In this document: in pieces, positions 61,306 through 64,000 of the stretch
How positions within the stretch are numbered: the first letter of the stretch is position 1
Layout of the letters: the number at the start of each line of letters is the position of its first letter
Source: Loxodes magnus
Taxonomy: Eukaryota; Ciliophora; Karyorelictea; Loxodida; Loxodidae
Length of the DNA: 64,000 nt
NCBI GenBank assembly: GCA_946699065.1
Contig: CAMPDV010000954.1
Span: 1-64,000, forward strand
Direction: 5' to 3'
Program-made: the position numbers and the translations under genes
The notes under the pieces: model-generated
What the model was told of the DNA's origin: nothing
What the model saw: the letters and a program-made list of their open reading frames with translations, nothing else
Databases searched by the model: none

Positions 61306-64000
61306 AACTAAAGAACTAATCAGTAATAATCTCGACAGAAAGCATATACTTGAATTTAAAAAAAGAATAAAACCCTTGAAGACTATGGATTTAAATCTTA
61401 ACAAATAATTTTACAAAATAATCTACAAAAAGTTGAACAAGTAATAGCACCAAAAATAAACATCACAGGCGACTAATCTAATATAGAACAAGATTAAGAT
61501 TAAATCAACCATACCCAAATAAACTCAATAGATAACTCTTCTCAAATAGAATGAGAAAGAATAAATTTAGGTACCTCCAATATAAGAGGAATAAGATCAA
61601 ACAAAGCTTAACTACTAAAGTTTATGGAAGAAAAAATGATAGATATTATGGCATTATAAGAAATACATGTAGCGTAATTCGAAGATATGCCACAACTATT
61701 TGGATTCAGAGCGTGTATAAAGTTAGGCACAAATCATAGTAAAGGAGTAGCACTCTATATCAGAGAAAAATGACTAGATAGAGTAAAAGAAATAGAAATA
61801 GAGGGTCTCAACTAAATAGAATTATACCAGGGCAGTCGTATAATAGGTATAAGTCTGGATAGAAGATTAGCAATAATAAACATTTATGCTCCGACAACCT
61901 AAGAGTAAGCACAACTGGATATTTTCTATGACGGATTACGACAATTTGTACACACAGCAATCGGTCTAGGACTTCAAATAATAGTAGTGGGTGATTTCAA
62001 TGCTCACATACCATAATTTCTACTAAATGAACTAAATATAGCAGGATAACATTTACTAAATTTTATGCAAGAATTTGATCTGACATGCAAAGACCCAACA
62101 AAAGATCCAACATACATCACAATTTAAGGTAGAAGCAAATTCAAAATTGACTATTTCTTAACAGATCCATTTATATCACCCAATATCGTTAACACTTAAT
62201 TTTACCAACGCAGAACAATAGGAGATCATCAACCTGGAAGATTAATATTACAAATAGTTAAAAAAAGTCGTGAATATATATAGAAAAAGAGAATTTGATT
62301 TATAAAACTCCAACAAGAATTGGTCTAAGAAAAATTTCAGAAATAGTTTGAGGAAACGGACATAAATCAGTTCTCACATCTAAGCACTGAAGAATTTTAT
62401 ATCAAATGATAAGAAAAAATCTATTAAAACGCAGTCTTAGTATGTGGTCACACTACCTAAACAGCAAGAAAACATTATTACTCAGATGAAACGAAGTAAG
62501 CAAGGAAAAGATTCAAAAGCTAAGCAAAAAAAGTAAGGGAATTAATAAGACAAGGCGAGCTAGAAACAATTCGTGAAATTAAACTAAGATAGGAACTTAG
62601 GCTCAAATATAGATAACATATGAAATAAGACTGCAAAAACTAATTCAATATTTTTCTCGACAAAATCAATAAGGGGAACCTTAATGACACATGAAAAGGA
62701 TTAAGGAGATGATTTAAAAGAGGGAAAATAGCACCATGAACATTAGTAAATGAAGAAGACATTCAACATTTCAAAATAAGCTGAGAAAATCTTTATAAGA
62801 ATGGAAACAACAATCTACCAAACTAATTCAAAAATTAGCAATCAATAGAAATCAAGATTACTGATATAGAATAATGCATCAGAAAACTAGCCCAATGAAA
62901 AGCAGCCGGGCCTGACCAAATATAAGCAGGTACAATTATGTCAGGAGGGAAGTAATTGATAATGGTAACTGCCTAACTAGTTAAAAAATATTAGAGATAG
63001 GAACTATTCCTAAAAAAATTAAAGAAATATACATAGTACTTATACACAAAAAAAGAAACTCAAATGATCCAATGAATTATCGACCCATTTCTCTTATTAA
63101 CCATATCTTAAAAATTATAGACATATGAATATTTGAATAACTAAATTCATATTTAATACGACAGGATGATTAATTATAATATGGGTTTAAACCAAGTAAA
63201 TCTTGCGCCCAACAAATCTTCAATATAAGGACAATATAAGAATGGCTCTACTAAAGTAACACAGAAGTAGTAGTAATATTTATTGATATTAAGAAAGCAT
63301 TCGACTCTGTAATAAGATCAGATATATGACATTCCCTAAATGAAATCGAGGTCCCAGAAAAAATAATAAAATTACTAGCAGAAATATATAGAGAAGAGGA
63401 CATCAAATTGAAAATAAATGATCTTATATCAGATAAGTTTGAAACGGAGAAAGGAGTTAAATAAGGATGTACATACTCCCCTAATCTTTTTAATATTATA
63501 ATAAATATACTTTTAAAAGAATTAAGATAAAAATAGATCGGAATAACAATGGAACTCGAAACAGAATACTATATAAGGCAAAGATATTGTGGTACGTTGG
63601 CTTACGCGGATGATATAGCATGCATAGTTCAGCCGGAACAAATACAAGAACTAAGTGATATTCTAGCAGCATGATCTAAAAAATACAAAATGTAAATAGC
63701 AGATAAAACGAAATGAATACTATGAAATGGAAATAGTATAAAAAACTAAACAATATTTAATATAGATGGAATGTAAATAGAAAGGGTGAAAATTTTTAAA
63801 TATCTTGGACATTGATTACAGGAAGAAATATCTTTTGAAAAGCACTTAAAATCTAGAATCTCTGAATGTCAAAAAACACAAGCATGAATCTTAAACAAGA
63901 TCACAATATAAAAAGGTATCATCTCCTATAATGCATAGATGATACTAAAAGCCTTTGTAAACTAAATTTTTGGATATGGAAGTGAATGCATTCCATTTAT
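61306..64000 (+). pseudogene. LINE ORF2: AP endonuclease and reverse transcriptase, one frameshift, partial
   Basis: The endonuclease is complete: NLGTSNIRGIRSNKAQ (61564), IMALQEIHVAQ, SKGVALYIREKW, AIINIYAPTTQEQAQ (61870), IIVVGDFNAH (61977), KIDYFLTDPF and IGDHQPGR (62220). A linker leads to AAGPDQIQAG (62905). Near 62985 the frame shifts at an A-run. It then continues with LEIGTIPKKIKEIYIVLIHK, SNDPMNYRPISLINH, YGFKPSKSCAQQ, VVIFIDIKKAFDSV (first catalytic Asp, about 63280), GVKQGCTYSPNLFN and LAYADDIA (63597), YADD intact. KYLGHWLQEE follows before the window end. Several Trp are TGA. No start ATG is obvious, so translation may depend on reinitiation after the tandem TGA of ORF1. All catalytic motifs seen are intact, so a relative of this copy is probably active. 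Confidence 0.85.

Larger units (their letters stand above)
59955..64000 (+). mobile_element. non-LTR retrotransposon (LINE), cut by window end
   Basis: GC rises at about 59955, giving a leader of about 200 bp, ORF1 (60158-61305) and ORF2 with endonuclease and reverse transcriptase (61306 onward). The 3' end lies beyond the window. It has one frame break in each ORF. Its ORF1 aligns with that of the minus-strand LINE at 18960-23690. No GGNTTC-type leader hairpin was found here. Confidence 0.88.

Overview
The window looks like nuclear DNA from a ciliate with a heavily reassigned genetic code. It is very AT-rich (GC estimated by eye at well under 30%), and almost no protein is visible under the standard code. 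Long conserved proteins appear once TAA and TAG are read as Gln and TGA as Trp, with TGA also ending genes. The invariant kinase motif CW..EP..R at 12142-12165 has its Trp encoded by TGA. WD40 'IKIWDF' motifs at 12895-13540 use TGA and TGG interchangeably and TAG/TAA at Gln sites. A 2,544-codon gene at 44975-52609 stays open only under this code and ends at TGA. This matches the karyorelict code (table 27, Loxodes type) or the related Condylostoma code (table 28). The retained transposons and pseudogenes would suit a Loxodes-like genome or a germline genome; that is inference. No spliceosomal intron was needed to read any gene.

Layout. 1-8 kb: AT-rich DNA with a badly decayed beta-tubulin pseudogene (4298-5410), an unrecognised purine-rich coding-like block (2379-3090) and tRNA-Ile (7986-8059). 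8-11 kb: a SINE-like element, a minus-strand coding-like remnant and a GC-richer island. 11.4-14.0 kb: an intact gene fusing a tyrosine-kinase-like kinase, pentapeptide-like repeats and seven WD40 repeats. 16.9-25.4 kb: a transposon nest with two head-to-head ORF1-only elements, a nearly complete minus-strand non-LTR retrotransposon (LINE) and a second LINE reverse-transcriptase relic. 26.9-29.4 kb: a frameshifted second copy of the kinase-WD40 gene in direct orientation. 33.6 kb: tRNA-Gly. 34.0-39.8 kb: a frameshifted, truncated, inverted copy of the surface-protein gene, bracketed by two inverted SINE copies. 40.9-42.2 kb: another head-to-head pair of ORF1-only elements. 45.0-52.6 kb: a giant secreted-then-membrane beta-helix protein. 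53-57.4 kb: coding-like remnants and another ORF1-only element. 57.7-59.3 kb: a structured island, two SINEs and half a tRNA. 60-64 kb: a plus-strand LINE with ORF1, endonuclease and reverse transcriptase, cut by the window end.

Only two long host protein genes look alive (kinase-WD40 and beta-helix membrane protein), and each has a decayed duplicate nearby. The rest is mostly retrotransposon biology. At least two LINEs and several ORF1-only derivatives share a folded 5' leader. A set of SINE-like elements shares one 3' hairpin plus an ATTT-type tail but has exchangeable bodies, and one internal stem shows a compensatory base-pair change. Because all three stop triplets can be sense here, an open frame alone is not evidence for a gene. 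I relied on recognisable motifs, paralogue comparison and strand-specific purine bias.
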